Shown in pieces: positions 62,261-64,000 of a stretch of 64,000 nt of DNA (position 1 is its first letter; each line of letters begins with the position of its first letter). A model generated the notes under the pieces. It saw only the letters and a list, made by a program, of their open reading frames with translations. It made no database searches and was not told the origin of the DNA. The translations under genes and the position numbers were made by a program. Origin of the DNA: Stutzerimonas stutzeri (lineage in GTDB: Bacteria; Pseudomonadota; Gammaproteobacteria; Pseudomonadales; Pseudomonadaceae); NCBI RefSeq assembly GCF_018138085.1, contig NZ_CP073105.1:4774001-4838000 (forward strand), written 5' to 3'.

Positions 62261-63709
62261 TTACAACCCCAGGCAGAGGTACTTGATCTCCAGGTAATCC
62301 TCGATGCCGTACTTGGACCCTTCACGCCCCAGGCCGGAAGATTTCACGCCACCGAACGGTGCCACCTCGGTGGAGATCATCCCGGTGTTGATGCCGATCA
62401 TCCCCGACTCGATGGCCTCGGCCACGCGGAACACGCGACCCAGGTCCCGCGCATAGAAGTACGCGGCCAGGCCGAACTCGGTGTCGTTGGCCAGGGCGAT
62501 GCCCTCGGCTTCGTCTTCGAAGCGGAACAGCGGCGCCAGCGGACCGAAGGTCTCCTCCTTGGCCACCTTGGCGTTGTGCGGCACATTGACCATCAGCGTC
62601 GGCTCGAAATAGCTGCCGCCCATCTGGTGCGCCTTGCCGCCGGTGACCACTTGCGCGCCGTTGGCGACGGCATCTTCGATGTGCTCTCTGACCTTGGCCG
62701 CCGCGCGGTCGTCGATCAGCGGGCCGATGTCGGTGCCCTCTTCCAGGCCATTGCCGACTTTCAGCTTCTCCACCGCCGCCTGGAATTTCTTGGCGAACTC
62801 GTCGTAGACGCCGTTCTGCACATAGATGCGGTTGACGCAGACGCAGGTCTGGCCAGCGTTGCGGTACTTGGACTGCATGGCGCCTTTCACCGCCTCGTCG
62901 AGATCGGCATCGTCGAACACCAGGAACGGCGCGTTGCCGCCCAGCTCCAGCGAAACCTTCTTGATCCCCGGTGCGCACTGAGCCATTAGCTTGGCGCCGA
63001 CTTCGGTGGAGCCGGTGAAGGTGATCTTGCGTACGGTCGGGTTGGCGGTCAGCTCGTCGCCGATGTCGCCGGCCGAACCGGTGATCACGCTGAACACGCC
63101 CTTGGGAATCCCGGCTCGCTCGGCCAGCTCGGCCAGGGCCAGCGCGGAGAACGGCGTCTGGCTCGCCGGCTTGAGCACCATGGTGCAACCGGCCGCCAAC
63201 GCCGGGCCGGCCTTGCGAGTGATCATCGCCGCCGGGAAATTCCACGGCGTGATGGCGGCGGTGACACCGATCGGCTGCTTGATGACGATGATGCGCTTGT
63301 CTTTCTGATGTCCCGGAATGGTGTCGCCATAGATGCGCTTGGCCTCTTCGGCGAACCACTCGATAAAGGATGCGGCATAGGCGATCTCGCCCTTGGACTC
63401 GGCCAGCGGCTTGCCCTGCTCCAGCGTCATCAGCCGACCCAGATCGTCCTGGTTCTCCATCATCAGTTCGAACCAGCGGCGCAGCTTCTGCGAACGCTCC
63501 TTGGCGGTCAGGTCACGCCAGGCCGGCAGCGCACGCTCGGCCGCCTCGATGGCGCGACGGGTTTCGGCGGCACCCATCTTCGGCACCGTACCGAGAATCT
63601 CGTTACTGGCCGGGTTGTTGACCTTGATGGTCTGGCCGCTGTCCGCGTCCTGCCAGGCTCCGTCGATATAGGCCTGCTGGCGGAACAGCGAAGTGTCTTT
63701 GAGTTGCAT
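62261..63709 (-). CDS. gabD: Succinate-semialdehyde dehydrogenase
   Basis: NAD(P)-dependent aldehyde dehydrogenase, 482 residues from the ATG at 63709 (AGGAG upstream). Signatures are ITPWNFPAAMITRKAGPALAAGCTMVLKPASQTPFSALALAELA, catalytic Glu in LELGGNAPFLVF and Cys in NAGQTCVCVNRIYVQNG, which has the CVC pair typical of GabD. It oxidises succinate semialdehyde, the last step from GABA to succinate. No gabT-type gene lies next to it; the GABA aminotransferase step may be met by the gene at 52147. Confidence 0.94.
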   Translation of the reverse strand: MQLKDTSLFRQQAYIDGAWQDADSGQTIKVNNPASNEILGTVPKMGAAETRRAIEAAERALPAWRDLTAKERSQKLRRWFELMMENQDDLGRLMTLEQGKPLAESKGEIAYAASFIEWFAEEAKRIYGDTIPGHQKDKRIIVIKQPIGVTAAITPWNFPAAMITRKAGPALAAGCTMVLKPASQTPFSALALAELAERAGIPKGVFSVITGSAGDIGDELTANPTVRKITFTGSTEVGAKLMAQCAPGIKKVSLELGGNAPFLVFDDADLDEAVKGAMQSKYRNAGQTCVCVNRIYVQNGVYDEFAKKFQAAVEKLKVGNGLEEGTDIGPLIDDRAAAKVREHIEDAVANGAQVVTGGKAHQMGGSYFEPTLMVNVPHNAKVAKEETFGPLAPLFRFEDEAEGIALANDTEFGLAAYFYARDLGRVFRVAEAIESGMIGINTGMISTEVAPFGGVKSSGLGREGSKYGIEDYLEIKYLCLGL

Positions 63710-64000
63710 GGCAGTCTCCTGAGCGCCGGCGCGATGCCGGTGAGTGGGCCGGGGCCGTCTGGCCAATAAGAGGCGATTGGTGATGGAACCGCCTGAGCTA
63801 CGTCAGAGCAAGAGGCAAGCGATGGGTTCCTATTGCTCGAAGGCGTTTGAAATCCCGAACAAATGCTAGGCCTATCGCTTGATAACAGGCAACACCATGT
63901 TCGGAAAAATTAACGCACCATAGCCCAACCTGATGGCCGGCAGGCAACTCAGCGCAGTCTACAGACCATCCACCGCATAGCCGCCGAACCGCCATGGACG
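63710..64000. other. Region upstream of gabD to the window end
   Basis: No convincing gene; a 65-residue minus-strand ORF is not supported. ATGTTCGGAAAAATTAAC near 63896 loosely resembles the TTGTTCG...TTAAACA motif of the polyamine genes. Confidence 0.35.

Overview
The window reads as chromosomal DNA of a GC-rich gammaproteobacterium of the Pseudomonas/Stutzerimonas group. The evidence is the complete spuIABCDEFGH polyamine locus, an rml-dctBD-dctPQM neighbourhood, an aldehyde dehydrogenase/aminotransferase pair next to rpmG-rpmB, and REP-like palindromes between genes. Assignment to genus is inference from gene content and arrangement. No rRNA, tRNA, CRISPR array, IS element or prophage gene was recognised.

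Layout. 1-1478: end of an MCE (MlaD-type) lipid-transport operon with its auxiliary lipoprotein. 1594-6546: an HlyD / RbbA-like ABC / YhhJ-like permease efflux operon. 6543-6878: a small unknown protein. 7133-10522: dTDP-L-rhamnose synthesis in the order rmlB-A-C-D. 10610-17455: DctB/DctD two-component system and the DctPQM TRAP transporter behind a sigma-54 promoter. 17529-20666: an Fe(II)/2OG oxygenase, a DUF2059 protein, an alpha/beta hydrolase and a thioredoxin-like protein. 20703-31733: polyamine uptake (spuDEFGH) and gamma-glutamylation catabolism (spuABC, divergent spuI). 31805-35432: a VOC protein, a DinB protein, a TetR regulator and agmatine deiminase with two operator-like palindromes. 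35619-37949: a PAS-GGDEF diguanylate cyclase and an acyl-CoA desaturase.

38396-50292 is the most unusual block: nine tightly coupled same-strand genes. Three are stand-alone receiver proteins, one is a GAF/PAS histidine kinase, one is an HPt-REC-REC-GGDEF protein and one is a CHASE3 hybrid kinase. Three output genes follow: a TPR/YaiO-like outer-membrane barrel, a membrane-anchored HEAT-repeat protein and a processive family-2 glycosyltransferase. I read it as a phosphorelay and c-di-GMP controlled exopolysaccharide system. This is the best candidate for an under-described system.

50450-53922: KauB-like aldehyde dehydrogenase divergent from an omega-amino-acid:pyruvate aminotransferase, then rpmG and rpmB. 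54528-61907: an IclR regulator, a TetR/hydrolase divergent pair, and a beta-oxidation operon (FadB/FadJ-like protein and two acyl-CoA dehydrogenases). The IclR and FadJ-like upstream regions share a composite operator-like block. 62261-63709: gabD. Polyamine genes, KauB, the aminotransferase and GabD together would convert putrescine, agmatine and spermidine through GABA to succinate. A 20-bp motif is shared by the spuA/spuI and kauB/aminotransferase intergenic regions.
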